Assembly (NCBI RefSeq): GCF_043641665.1
Contig: NC_092197.1
Coordinates: 19,728,857-19,792,856 of the forward strand
DNA from: Enoplosus armatus
Lineage: Eukaryota; Chordata; Actinopteri; Centrarchiformes; Enoplosidae
Length of the DNA: 64,000 bases
Reading direction: 5' to 3'
Below the pieces are notes generated by a model that saw nothing but the letters and a program-made list of their open reading frames with translations, searched no databases and was not told the DNA's origin. Numbering within the stretch: position 1 is the stretch's first letter; each line of letters opens with the position of its first letter. The translations under genes and the position numbers were made by a program. Below, piece after piece: positions 14,301 through 23,094 of this stretch.

Positions 14301-17295
14301 TGCGTAGCTCCTGTTCAAGTATGATCTGGTCAAGTATGACATGGTGAAAGATGAACCGTTCAAGGATCAGCATGGTTTCTGCCAGCGAGTGGAACGGGGT
14401 AAGAATGCACACATTTCCACAAATTCATTTTCTCATGGGGATTTCTTTTTTTCTTTGAAACTGGACTTCACCGGAGAAGTGTGAGGAGTGTGTTGATTTT
14501 AGACTTTCTGTGCCGTTGTTCCTCTCAGGCGAGACGGGGCTTTTGCTGTCCAAGGTGAGCGCCATCAGCCCGTTCTTTGGCTATGCTGGGAGCAAGCAGC
14601 TGACCGAGAAGAAGCTTCTGAGAAATGTGTTCGTGAAGGGGGACGCCTACTTTAACACAGGCGACCTCATGGCGGAAGACCAGGAGGGCTTCATCTGTTT
14701 CAGGGACAGAGTGGGGGACACCTTCAGGTACAGCTGGATAAGATGTTTGATGTGGCTTTACCGCAGGTATGAAGCATGCACTGGGGGCCTTTTAAAGCAT
14801 CCACCCCTATGATGATGTCATCTGCTAGCGCCGGTAACCACAGGTGTTGCCGAATCTATCGTGAGCTGGAGCTAAAGGATTATGACGAAAAACAAACCAA
14901 AGAAAAATATACGGACATGATGAGACACTTGGTTGTAAATGGGATAAAAGCAGATATTAATGCAGGCTTTGTATTACAGGAGCAGGCTAGGGTTAGGGTT
15001 AGACTTGTCGGTTACGTTTTGAAGGTTGCTACACTTGCACCGCTAACCAACCGATCAAGTTTGTCACATGTAATCATATAAGGGACGAGATCTTGATCTT
15101 TTTTTCCCCATGATTTCAGGTGGAAGGGTGAAAATGTAGCGACGACAGAGGTAGCGGAGACTCTCGGGCTGGTGGATTTTATCCAAGAGGTCAATGTGTA
15201 TGGGGTGGAAATACCAGGTATGTTTAAGACGTGTTTGTGTTTGCATGCCTACGGCCGCAAGGCATCGAATCACCTGTCTTTAGCCTCGCCGTGATAAACT
15301 CCACCACCGAAGGCTCGTCTCTCAATTTATCCAACTGGACAGTGGGAAACGATGGGTGCCTTTTCCAACTCTGGGCGTCCAGAGCGCTAATGCAAAACTG
15401 CGAGGCGCTCCGGGGCATCTAAAACACGTGCAGCATGCCAAGCGCTTACTGCCTGTAGAAAACAACTGGCAAAAGGTGCAAAAAAAAAATGCATCCTGTC
15501 TGACCCCTGCTATCCAAATACTGCTCATCTCAAAACCCGGAAATGAGTCAGCATGTTTTACACTTCCTGTTCCCTCGTCTGGAAGTCAGTGGGGTTTCTT
15601 TGAATGGGTTTTTGGTTACACGCCTGAAAGAAAGCCTGTAGTTAACACAAGCTTAAGAGATTTCAACGTTTTGTTCTACAGCATAAAACGCGCCAGTAGA
15701 TACCCCCCCCCCCCCCCCCACCCGTCAACTTTGAAGCTTTTACGCGTCTTAAAAAAGGCGGGTTGCTAACAAGTCTTCATGCCAAACACGGAAAGTCATC
15801 TACTCACTGGTTGTGTTTATACTCTACATCTATCCGTCTATATATCTATATCTATCTATATTCTCTTCAAAGTGAAGCTCAGCCGTGGTGACCGTGTTGT
15901 AGTTCCTTTATAGCCCAACGTTAGCTCTTTTTTTTACTTCTGGCGATTCCGTTTACGCTTCAAAAATCCTAAAAGTGGCGTTCATTTGTGAAGATTATCT
16001 CGCTGAACGAAAAGTACCTTAAACGTTTGTTTTGCCGCAGAGTTTGTTTTCTGCAATGATCCAAAATCTTTCAGTCGAGGGGAACCAGGAGCGATGCTAA
16101 CTTCCGGGTTGACCTACAAAAATACGTCATTCCCTGCAGCGCCCTATCAGCAACAACATCGCAAATCCTCTCGAAAACGTACAGTTCGGGTGTTTCTAGA
16201 ACGAGCGTCCCCTAACGATGTGCCACATATACCTACAACTGTAGCGGTGAGCTAGGAGAGTGACGGCGGAGGTTACGTTGAACCGTCTCGTCCGCAGGGC
16301 ACGAGGGCCGAGCAGGAATGGCCGCCATGATTGTGAGGCCGGGCCTCGCGTTCAGCGGGGGCAAGTTGTTCGAGCACGTGATGAGGGACCTGCCAGCGTA
16401 CGCCCGCCCACTCTTCGTACGGCTTCAGGTAACGAGCACAACTAAATATACATACGTACACAAAATATTCTCCTGATGGACAGATAGACTTGGACGTGGA
16501 TGGACGTTGTAATAATAATAATAATAATAACAATATTATAAAGAGTACGGAAAAGTGTCTTGAGATGGCTTTTGTTGTGATTTGACTGCCATATAAATTG
16601 AATTGAATTGAACTGAAGTAACCGCCGTAACCCACCATGAATGTCCAGTATACAGGATATACCGTATATATATATATATAATTAATATATATCAATCAGT
16701 CTTAATGCTGCGTTGATGTTTATATCACTGTTATTGTGTTCTGTCCGATTATTTGGACAAACGCTTTGGCAACATTCTTTCTTTTTTTTATTTTTTGGTA
16801 AAACGCTTCATGCCAATAAAGCCTTTTTCAATTGGAACTGAATGGAGGCGCTCCCGATTATTCCATTATTGAAAACACAACGCCGGGATTTTAACAGTAA
16901 TCCCAACTTGTGCGTCTCCAAACCCCATTTTGTTTGTTTGTTTAGCGTCACAAATACTTTTTTATTAATTATTTTTGTTTGTCGTTACGTTGGATAAATA
17001 AGGAGCACTATTTTGCAGTTTGACCTTTTGTGTTATGTTTATTGAGTCCTTCATGAGATGAATGAAGATGTTGGGTGTTGCGTTGTACTGTAGCTCTGGG
17101 TCAACTGGATGTGTAGATAGAGGCATGTTCTTCTGCCTCCTAGAGGAAGAAAACGTGTCCAACACGAGGCGCATTCGTTGCTGGAACCGACCTGGATTTT
17201 CTTATTTGATGTAACTAATGAGAAAGGTGCCGTTCATGTGTCAATGTCAAATTCATCAACACAAAACACAGAAAAGCAACAGAAGCAGTGCAGTG

Positions 17296-17337
<42 letters not shown>

Positions 17338-17550
17338 AAATTACACTGACTGTTTTCCTCGTCCCTCTCCCAGGAGGTCATGGAGATGACCAGCACCTTC
17401 AAGCAGCAGAAGTTCCAGCTGGTGCAGAGCGGCTTCAACCCCTCGACGATCTCCGACCCCCTCTACGTGCTGGACTACCCGCAGAAGAGCTACGTTCCTC
17501 TAACGGACAGCACCTACCACAGCGTTCTCTCCGGAGAGCGCAAGCTGTAG
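1513..17550 (+). CDS. slc27a6: Long-chain fatty acid transport protein 6 / very-long-chain acyl-CoA synthetase family (10 exons, complete)
   Basis: Membrane-bound acyl-CoA synthetase of the FATP family, which helps fatty acid uptake by coupling it to ATP-dependent CoA activation. The exons are 1513-1999, 4271-4480, 5729-5887, 8453-8577, 10265-10459, 14308-14398, 14529-14727, 15120-15217, 16298-16428 and 17374-17550. All introns are GT-AG, and the exons join in phase to 623 residues plus TAG (human FATP6 is about 619). Visible features: an N-terminal hydrophobic segment (about 4-40); the AMP-binding P-loop signature [12 protein letters not shown] (225-236); YGSTEGN (365-371), the second adenylate motif; YFNTGDL (463-469); and [18 protein letters not shown] (482-499), the FATP/VLACS signature. 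Close resemblance to FATP6 ([37 protein letters not shown]) favours slc27a6 over slc27a2. It ends in RKL, where FATP6 and FATP2 also end in KL. All catalytic motifs are intact, so it should be functional. Confidence 0.93.
2864..2998. repeat. Imperfect inverted repeat (fold-back)
   Basis: The left arm (about 2864-2902) begins GTTAAAGAGTAAGATCCTT; the right arm (about 2959-2996) is its reverse complement with a handful of mismatches, ending AAGGATCTTACTCTTTAAC. The 56-base spacer contains repeated GCGAG(A)C motifs. It may be a fold-back transposon remnant; no family was identified. Confidence 0.7.
3368..3595 (+). mobile_element. TTAA-flanked MITE, 5' part only
   Basis: Starts TTAA then AGGGGGACCTATCATGCTCA, matching the start of the copy at 13867 and the inverted end of the copy at 27831. 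It shares CATGATTCACAG and CTGTCTGAAACAAGCCGTTT with those copies, then runs into unrelated sequence. No matching 3' end is found nearby; a lone 3' end lies at 8174-8291. Confidence 0.7.
4271..4480 (+). CDS. slc27a6: slc27a6 exon 2 (residues 163-232)
   Basis: Acceptor CTCCCAG|ATTTAG, donor ACGG|GTGAGT. Encodes the variable linker and then [10 protein letters not shown], the core of the AMP-binding signature, which is split by the intron after the first base of the Gly codon. Confidence 0.93.
4481..5728 (+). other. slc27a6: slc27a6 intron 2
   Basis: Contains a copy of a dispersed teleost repeat rich in AAAGTA (4665-4900), a (GATT)n tract (4938-4967) and a (TG)n tract (about 5357-5396). Nothing else was recognised. 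Confidence 0.7.
4665..4900 (+). repeat. Dispersed AAAGTACT-type repeat
   Basis: Blocks TAAAAGTAAAAGTACTCAAC, AATGGCCCCTGTGACTG and GTAGGATTTTACTG recur in related form at 20930-21110. I recognise it as a common fish MITE-like repeat from its general look; no name is assigned. Confidence 0.55.
5729..5887 (+). CDS. slc27a6: slc27a6 exon 3 (residues 233-285)
   Basis: Completes the signature ([10 protein letters not shown]) and continues [22 protein letters not shown], a conserved FATP stretch. Acceptor CCACAG|GG, donor CTGG|GTAGG; phase 1 in and out. Confidence 0.93.
5888..8452 (+). other. slc27a6: slc27a6 intron 3
   Basis: Holds a poly-C run (about 7187-7204) and, at 8174-8287, the 3' end of the TTAA-flanked MITE family. 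No conserved coding frame was seen. Confidence 0.65.
8174..8291 (+). mobile_element. TTAA-flanked MITE, 3' part only
   Basis: Shares CCCAGTATTTATACAGC, AGACCTGCTTTATAA and ACTTTCTACA-TATGGG with the ends of the copies at 13867-14184 and 27831-28262, and ends in TTAA (8288-8291). Confidence 0.7.
8453..8577 (+). CDS. slc27a6: slc27a6 exon 4 (residues 286-327)
   Basis: Encodes [13 protein letters not shown] and [13 protein letters not shown], strongly conserved in FATP6. Acceptor ATCACAG|GT, donor CCGAAG|GTAATC; ends in phase 0. Confidence 0.94.
8578..10264 (+). other. slc27a6: slc27a6 intron 4
   Basis: Contains poly-G (about 8960-8984), poly-C (about 9089-9104) and a (TG)n tract (about 10028-10057). 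A CpG-richer stretch (9180-9320) has no recognisable coding content. Confidence 0.6.
10265..10459 (+). CDS. slc27a6: slc27a6 exon 5 (residues 328-392)
   Basis: Encodes [17 protein letters not shown] and the adenylate-binding YGSTEGN motif (365-371). Acceptor CACCAG|ACAGAG after a short C-run, donor TACAGG|GTGAGT; phase 0 on both sides. Confidence 0.94.
10580..10735 (+). repeat. Dispersed repeat with ATTCATCCTCTGGGGACCAT
   Basis: Contains CTAGAGGAAGGATCAGATTC, ATCCTCTGGGGACCATGA, CATCCAGTAGTTAAGATATT and GACCAAAGTGGTGGACTGAC. A fragment recurs at about 10915-10960 and a reverse copy at 29370-29575. Confidence 0.6.
11985..12950. repeat. Decayed tandem repeat of about 340-370 bp, AT-rich
   Basis: Matching blocks recur at offsets of 338-368 bases: TTTTACAATAGGATGTACTA (12246) with TTTTACAACAGGATGTATTA (12597); ATTTTCAAAATAAACA (12375) with a near copy at 12743; TTTAATACAGTATATGTAAT at 12457 and 12795. 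A more diverged unit may precede 12246. Low-complexity ACAATAC runs fill the rest. Confidence 0.65.
13867..14184 (+). mobile_element. TTAA-flanked MITE, complete copy (internally deleted)
   Basis: TTAA target-like sites at 13867-13870 and 14181-14184 enclose a 310-base element with terminal inverted repeats AGGTCCCA and TGGGGCCT. No coding capacity. It lacks about 100 internal bases that the copy at 27831 has. TTAA duplication and short terminal repeats suggest a piggyBac-type mobiliser, an inference. Confidence 0.75.
14308..14398 (+). CDS. slc27a6: slc27a6 exon 6 (residues 393-422)
   Basis: Short exon encoding [16 protein letters not shown], equivalent to the LIKYDxxKDEP segment of FATP2/FATP6. 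Acceptor GCGTAG|CTCC, donor CGGG|GTAAGA; ends in phase 1. Confidence 0.9.
14529..14727 (+). CDS. slc27a6: slc27a6 exon 7 (residues 423-488)
   Basis: Encodes [30 protein letters not shown] and DRVGDTF: the hinge region and the Asp that contacts the AMP ribose in adenylate-forming enzymes (TGD). Donor TTCAG|GTACAG; ends in phase 2. Confidence 0.94.
14728..15119 (+). other. slc27a6: slc27a6 intron 7
   Basis: 392 bases with no feature apart from two and a half GGGTTA units (about 14988-15002), too few to mean anything telomeric. Confidence 0.7.
15120..15217 (+). CDS. slc27a6: slc27a6 exon 8 (residues 489-521)
   Basis: Encodes [14 protein letters not shown], the FATP/VLACS hallmark, then [13 protein letters not shown]. 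Acceptor ATTTCAG|GTGG, donor CCAG|GTATGT. Confidence 0.94.
15218..16297 (+). other. slc27a6: slc27a6 intron 8
   Basis: Mostly a dispersed repeat starting at 15554 whose first 150-200 bases recur at 39992-40200. A poly-C run lies at about 15701-15719 and a TATC-rich stretch at 15830-15865. Confidence 0.65.
15554..16145 (+). repeat. Dispersed repeat, long copy
   Basis: Its start is shared nearly base for base with 39992-40060 (TTTCCTGTTCCCTCGTCTGG and GTGGGGTTTCTTTGAATGGG). Both copies continue to GTAGATACCCCCC and GAACTTTGAAGC / CAACTTTGAAGC. TCCTAAAAGTGG is found downstream in both, at different distances, so one copy has an insertion or deletion. The right boundary is uncertain. Confidence 0.65.
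16298..16428 (+). CDS. slc27a6: slc27a6 exon 9 (residues 522-565)
   Basis: Encodes [12 protein letters not shown] and [13 protein letters not shown], the conserved C-terminal subdomain. Acceptor CCGCAG|GG, donor CTTCAG|GTAACG; ends in phase 0. Confidence 0.93.
16429..17373 (+). other. slc27a6: slc27a6 intron 9
   Basis: Contains (AAT)n (about 16510-16530), a short (AT)n (16665-16682) and a longer (AT)n (about 17303-17336) ending some 36 bases before the exon 10 acceptor. Otherwise nothing recognised. Confidence 0.65.
17303..17336. repeat. (AT)n near the slc27a6 exon 10 acceptor
   Basis: Pure AT dinucleotides ending 36 bases before the acceptor AG. Confidence 0.9.
17374..17550 (+). CDS. slc27a6: slc27a6 exon 10, terminal (residues 566-623 and stop)
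   Basis: Encodes [18 protein letters not shown], matching the T-G-TFK...LVExGFNP segment with the lysine near the catalytic centre. It ends SGERKL followed by TAG. An (AT)n tract (about 17303-17336) lies just upstream of the acceptor at 17372-17373, with a branch-point-like CTGAC at 17346-17350. Confidence 0.93.
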   Translation, partial: EVMEMTSTFKQQKFQLVQSGFNPSTISDPLYVLDYPQKSYVPLTDSTYHSVLSGERKL

Positions 17551-18720
17551 AACTTAAGACGTTAGCTCGACTTACTGCAGCGTTGTTTTGTTTGTATTTC
17601 CTAGAGACCAGCGAGCCTGCAATCATGTTGGGTGACTCCCTGAGGTCTGAATGAAAAGCCGACGAGAGGGCCGTGACACGGGAGCAGCAATGTCCCTCAG
17701 ACGTATCACTATGAAACTCCCTCAGTTAACCTCGTTTGATTCTTCGTGTAACTCCCTCAAAGCACCCTCAACCGAAACAAGGCGTCGTTATGGTAACGTG
17801 TGTCCGTTTATTACAAACGATGACAGCTTTATCACTTTATTTCAAAGCCCTTAAAAGGTGAATTCACTAGATTTGAATGGGGACGTGACTTCCCCCTTAA
17901 TTTACACATTCACTAGAAACATTTGACGAATCCATTGATGGATCAGGTTAGTTCGAGTTTTATTAAGGTGGTCATTTTGGTTTGGCGTTAGGGCTCTGAA
18001 ATATGTCCGGCTGCAAATGAACGACATGTTAAAGGGTTCTTCTTCAGTATTCAAGTATTTGAAAAGGTTTGCTCAGATTTACACACTAGATTAATGAGTA
18101 TGTTGATGATGATTAATTTATGAACTGTATTATATAAAGTAGCATTTAATGGTCTTCCTGCATGGGTTGAGAGGATTTTATGGGCTGAAAACAAACCCTC
18201 AAAGTGACATGACAACAGGCAGCCCTGAATTTGAACCTTAAAAGAATCCACATGTTCCAATTAAGGTGCAAATCCAGGAGTGGGATCTCTGCACGGTTTA
18301 CAGGCTTTTAAGGGTTAAAAACTCTGACTGACATTTACCAAATAACATATGTGTGATGAATGAATTATGAATTGTTTCAGTTAATTTGGAGTTAATGGAT
18401 TATAACATATTTAAGCCATTTAACGGGTTATCTTTATGGTTGAAGAGGTTTCGTAAGGAGGGAAAAAAAAAAACCCTGAAAATGACCATCAACCCCTTTT
18501 AAAAGTCCTTAAACTGTGCAGATAATCCACCATTAAATTGTCCATTAACACTTCCCTTGAAATCCCATTAAAGTGCCTTAATTACACCAGCAAACTCAGT
18601 GATACATTGATGGAATTTGGCAAGATTAAGGGATTCCGATTGGTAGTGATGATGATGATGATGATGATGATGAGCAGAATGCGGTTACGTAACGTACAAA
18701 TAAAATCACGGCGCGCGCGC
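17551..18720 (+). other. slc27a6: Probable slc27a6 3' UTR and downstream flank
   Basis: The first AATAAA after the stop is at about 18699-18704, so the 3' UTR could be about 1.1 kb; ATTAAA variants occur earlier (near 18531 and 18566). A (GAT)n tract lies at about 18647-18673. The true cleavage site cannot be fixed from sequence alone. Confidence 0.35.
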
Positions 18721-19015
18721 ACAATGTTCACGTGTGTGTGTGTGTCCGATTCACATTCATGAAACTAAAAGAATAGCGATTCTGATAAAAGCCCAAAAAG
18801 TGCCGAGATATTAAGCTCTGTCAAATGTTTTTCTTTAATGCTGTGAAAATTCTGATTCTGTATTTATTTATCTGTGTTTTTATTTCTTTTGTTTCACTTT
18901 GCTTTTGGTCGCCTTTTTAGATTCCAAATTCATTCACGGACGCTCACGCTTTGGAGCTCTTCCCAGGTCAAATTAGTGTGTTTGCTGTTGGGTAAGTCCG
19001 CTAGGGCTTAACTTC

Positions 19016-19070
19016 GCAGCAGATGCAGGATCAGGGCCGAGCTGGGATTTGAACCATCGACCGCAATAAG
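19016..19070 (-). repeat. tRNA-derived SINE-like fragment
   Basis: On the minus strand it reads GGTCGATGGTTCAAATCCCA, a good RNA polymerase III B box (GGTTCAAATCC), with no complete tRNA cloverleaf around it. It adjoins poly-C and (TA)n tracts. Confidence 0.4.
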
Positions 19071-19155
19071 CCCCCCCCCACCCCCCATCAACTTCAGAGT
19101 GTCTGCATCATGTGTTTTATGATGATTATATTTGAGATACCAACTGCTTATTTCA

Positions 19156-19156
<1 letters not shown>

Positions 19157-19203
<47 letters not shown>
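19157..19203. repeat. (TA)n microsatellite
   Basis: About 23 TA units in the intergenic region. Confidence 0.9.
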
Positions 19204-19208
<5 letters not shown>

Positions 19209-20929
19209 AACGAGAGCCACCATTGGTAATATTTTAGAAAGAAAACACACTTAACACTAACTGAGATGTACAGAGCTGTTGTCATCCAGAGTTCTGAGAG
19301 CGTCATGTACTGTTTACTGTTGGTTTTGTGGTGTGGACAAGTTGGAAGTAGTAATACTCGGATGGTTCGGTTCGCTTCTATTTCTGATCAGGTTACGAAG
19401 ATGCATATATATAAAAAAAAAAAAAAGTTAACGGATGCTTGTGGTTTATTCAAACGTGGGTTTTGTAGTTTCAGCCGTCATTTCATATCAGCTACAGTGG
19501 CATCAAACTCAGGAGGTCTGACGGGCTAAGAGACACAATCAGCAGCGTCTCCTTTGAACATTTACCTACCTTTCTGCCTTTTGGACTGGACTGGACACGC
19601 AGAGGTGAATCCATTTGGTCACCCAAGACGAGGCAACAAGTGCAATCTCCAAGTGTTGGACTTTTTGATTGAACCCTCTCATGTCTGGGGAACTAAAGCC
19701 CTGATTGACGTCAGGTTTACTGATGAGGAGTGCGGGCCGGGTGGGCAGAATGACTAGACAGGTCGCAAAACGATGACTTGGGCGAAGGGATTAGAAACCA
19801 AGCCCTGTTCAGAGTAGACCAAGTGTCTTAAAGAACCAATTAACGAACCCAAGAACTAAGTAAAGATAATGACTACCTGATGGACAAGATACAGGATCTG
19901 GAAAACTGAACCGAACTGCCCCGCTCCTTCACTCCTAGTCCTCACTGGCCCTGGACTCAGGATGCTATAAATACCACCCGTATAAAATTAATTCCAATTG
20001 GACGATGCAGCGGTTTGACTTTTGTAGGTTTTGTTCCTTCATTAAATCCCTGTGCAAGAAAAAAGGTCTCTAATTTGTTAATGCTGAGTGCCACCTCGTC
20101 AAAGAGTTCAACATTTCGAAAGTTTTTTTTTTTAATGTCCTGCCCGCTCCAGGCTGCGATCTGCGCTCCGGCTTCCAGACAAATTCAACATGTTTTTCAA
20201 CAAGAAAAGGCACCCGATACAGCTAAACAGCCAACTAGCCGAACCAAACGTATCGCATCCCTGTTAGCTTCTCTCTCACCGAACCAAAACCCTGACTAAC
20301 GGAGGTGGAGGCCAGGACCTGCTGGGCAGTGGGGTTACCTAGAGAAGGGTTTACACACGTGGTTAAACCTTTAGAAACAAGGTAATTCACAATGGTGAAA
20401 CAGGGAGTACGGCCGACTAAGCCTGGCAGAACCCCCGACAACCTAAAAATCCAGTTGGCCTTCTTGTAGGATTTTGAGATTTCTGACTTTGGTGTTGGAC
20501 TATTGAAAATGACAGGGTTTTCGTGTTTCGGACTTTTCTCTAGTCTCTGACTTTGTGTGAAATGTTGAATCGTTTGAACAGTTGAAATGAAACTGTGTGA
20601 GAAGTTAGAAGGGGAACGTCTCTTGGAGTGGAACTGCAAACAACTTCTTCTGGGACATGACAAGGAGCCACAACGACACCCTGATCACATGTGAGGGACT
20701 AAAGTCAAAAAGGTTGGGAAACGCTGGTAAACAATGCGTTTCATTTCATGTTTATTATATCAGCCTTTAGGTAGAATATTAGAGGCAAGGTGTCCAGTTG
20801 TTATTGACCTATAAAAGTACAATCTCCCCCCCGTCCCCCGGTGTCGTCCATGAGGGGCGTCTTCCAGTTGTGATACTGAGTTGAAACAGCAGATGGCACC
20901 AAAATGTTTTTGAACAGTTACTAGTGGTG

Positions 20930-21110
20930 GAAGAGTCTTTCATTCAAAACCCTGCTGCAGTAAAAGTACAGAAGTATTCTCTGGTAAATGTCCCTAAAAG
21001 TATCAAAAGTAAAAGAACTCACTCTGCAGTAAAATGGCTCTTGTGGCTGATATATTATTATATATGTATATGACATAATTATACTGGTAAAACAGTATTT
21101 TACTTATATA
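20930..21110 (+). repeat. Dispersed AAAGTACT-type repeat, second copy
   Basis: Begins AGTGGTGGAAGAGTC and carries GTAAAAGTACAGAAGTA and CTGCAGTAAAATGGCTC, parallel to 4665-4900. A 3' end in the same style (GTAAAAGATCTGAATAC then CTCCACCAC) lies at about 31568-31600. Confidence 0.5.
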
Positions 21111-21257
21111 CTTCAGTTCCTGTTCCGATAGTTTAGTTCAGTAGTCCAACCTTTGCAATGTGTTATTGCAACGTTCATCCCCCGTGATGTCCAAAATCCC
21201 AAGAGACGTCCACATAACATTGCGTCCCTGGATCAGATCCTAAACAGCTACTGAATG

Positions 21258-21365
21258 GAGCTTGGGGAGGGGATGACATGTAAGCAAAGGGGGCCCCCCG
21301 GGCTGGAATCGAACCCCGGGCCGGCTGCGGTAAGGACCCAGCCTTTGAACATTCCACCTCAGGCC
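21258..21365 (-). repeat. tRNA-derived SINE-like element
   Basis: The minus strand carries an A-box-like GGCCTGAGGTGG followed by a B box GGTTCGATTCC within GCCCGGGGTTCGATTCCAGC. Spacing is longer than in a real tRNA, so it is a SINE head or degenerate tRNA relic rather than a gene. Confidence 0.5.
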
Positions 21366-21869
21366 TTCAGAGGTGGGGACAGAATCCTGCACAACCAGGC
21401 CAGAAACACACTGACAAATGAGAGCACAGGAGCTACACGGAGAAGTCGAAAAGCAGGTTTTCAGCAATTCAAAACAACCGTTTCGCATGTGTGAAGAGGG
21501 TGTGTGTCGGTCGTCCCCAAGAAACCCTCAACCGCAGGATTGAATGACCAGCCCCGACCTGTCTGTAGTGGCGAAATCCTTCCAAAAGACCACCTGCAGT
21601 TTGCCCGTATGGGACTGCAACACCTCGACTCCCCAGAGACAGAACGCGAGGATCCTATTAAACTCACCTGTCAGTGGATCACAGCTTCCTGACAGGCGGG
21701 AGGCAGCAGGTGAGGCTGGGAAAATTACATCCAGCACCCAAGGGATGTGCCCCCCCCCCCCACCCCACCCCCCCACTGCTCTTCTCCTTCTACACCAATG
21801 AACACGCTCAAAACAAGATTGCCGAGCAACATTTACAACAATAACTTTAGTAAAATGTTAATATAACTG

Positions 21870-21902
<33 letters not shown>
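21870..21902. repeat. (TA)n microsatellite
   Basis: About 16 TA units upstream of the LINE 3' end remnant. Confidence 0.85.
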
Positions 21903-21904
<2 letters not shown>

Positions 21905-22019
21905 ATTTGAACCACACAATACAGCAACTTTGGTAGGTTTTGTTCCTTCATGGGATCCATGTGCAGGAAAACAATGAGTCTCCATCGGTGGCTAGTCTCT
22001 AATTTGTTAACACCATAAC

Positions 22020-22410
22020 CTGCCCCAGGAGCTGCTGATCCACCTCTACACCAATCCAGCCTGCTCTCTGGACATCCATCACTGCCTGGTTCAGGATCAG
22101 CCACCACAACAGGACAGGAACAGACTACACCCCCCCCTCCATTCAGCCCTCATACATGTCCAGCGTCAGCAGGCAGCATCACTGCAAGACCCGTCGCACC
22201 CCCTTGGACACAACCTGTTCCAGCCTCTCATCCCTCTGGGAGGCGCTGCAGAGCGCTGTACGCCAAAACAAAGCAGACACAGGATCAGCTCTCTTCTCGC
22301 AGGCCGTCACTCTGACACTGTATATATATATATATATATATTTTATATATTCATAGCTGACATACATACTGTATATTTGCACGTGCTTGGCCATTAAAGC
22401 TGATTCTGAT
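22020..22410 (+). mobile_element. LINE-type retrotransposon 3' end remnant
   Basis: Frame-broken translation includes SHPLGHNLFQPL and, in another frame, GRRCRALYAKT, resembling the C-terminal end of LINE reverse-transcriptase proteins (SHP...FxxLxPSGRRYR...KT). It ends with TTAAAGCTGATTCTGAT, a short-repeat tail typical of LINE 3' ends. Interrupted by (TA)n. The clade is not assigned. Confidence 0.5.
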
Positions 22411-23055
22411 CATTGCATGGATGGACCATTTTAATGATGTGACACAGAAATGCATATCTCCCCGGCTATTTTCTGAAAGTGTGATCTTGAGGAAGAGACG
22501 AGGGTCACAGTTGAGCGAGAGCCTCGGGGCGGGGTGGATGTTGATTACTGTAACACAGTGTCTAGCTGTAAGTTCACAGACAGCCTTGGGGTGGGGGGAT
22601 CATTGACAAAAATAAAGGCCGACACATTTCAAGCTTCAAGCGAGGACGTCTCAGGATGTCCTGCAGCTCCTCCTCGCACACTGGATGGGATGGGATGGAA
22701 CATGCCCCCCCCCGGGGGTGGGGAGGTGGGGGGGGGGGGCTTTTTCTCTGACATTCACGTCTATAGAGCACCGTCAATATTGACATCCATAATGTTTACC
22801 ACCGTGATTCAAAGTTCAGCCGCCGATCTCAACGCTCCTGCACGCTCCAGCTGGAAGGATAAATGCTGGCTGAGCGGCCGGGTGTGTGTCAGCTGACAAC
22901 AAGCTGCAGCCCCATGTGTGTGTGTGTGTGTATGTGTGTGTGTGTGTGTGTCCAGATGAAACTTTCCACTCCGCCTGTAGCCACGGCGGCCGCTGACCCT
23001 TTGTGTGCCGATTGGTTGGGTCAATACTGTTCCGTGTGGTAGTGGCCTGCAAACC

Positions 23056-23094
23056 CGGCTGAAGAGCTTTCACCTCTTTGAAGCTCTTCAGCCG
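23056..23094. repeat. Perfect 14-bp inverted repeat (hairpin)
   Basis: CGGCTGAAGAGCTT at 23056-23069 pairs perfectly with AAGCTCTTCAGCCG at 23081-23094 across an 11-base loop. Function unknown. Confidence 0.75.

Larger units (their letters stand above)
10460..14307 (+). other. slc27a6: slc27a6 intron 5
   Basis: Largest intron of the gene. Holds a dispersed repeat (10580-10735, with a fragment near 10915-10960), an AT-rich decayed tandem repeat of about 350 bp (11985-12950) and a complete TTAA-flanked MITE (13867-14184). No exon was recognised. Confidence 0.7.

Noticed and set aside
14985..15005. GGGTTAGGGTTAG, telomere-like
   Set aside because: Only about two units inside an intron; expected by chance in a repeat-rich genome.
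21295..21345. Possible tRNA gene on the minus strand
   Set aside because: Good A- and B-box likeness but no cloverleaf with proper stems and spacing; better explained as a SINE head.
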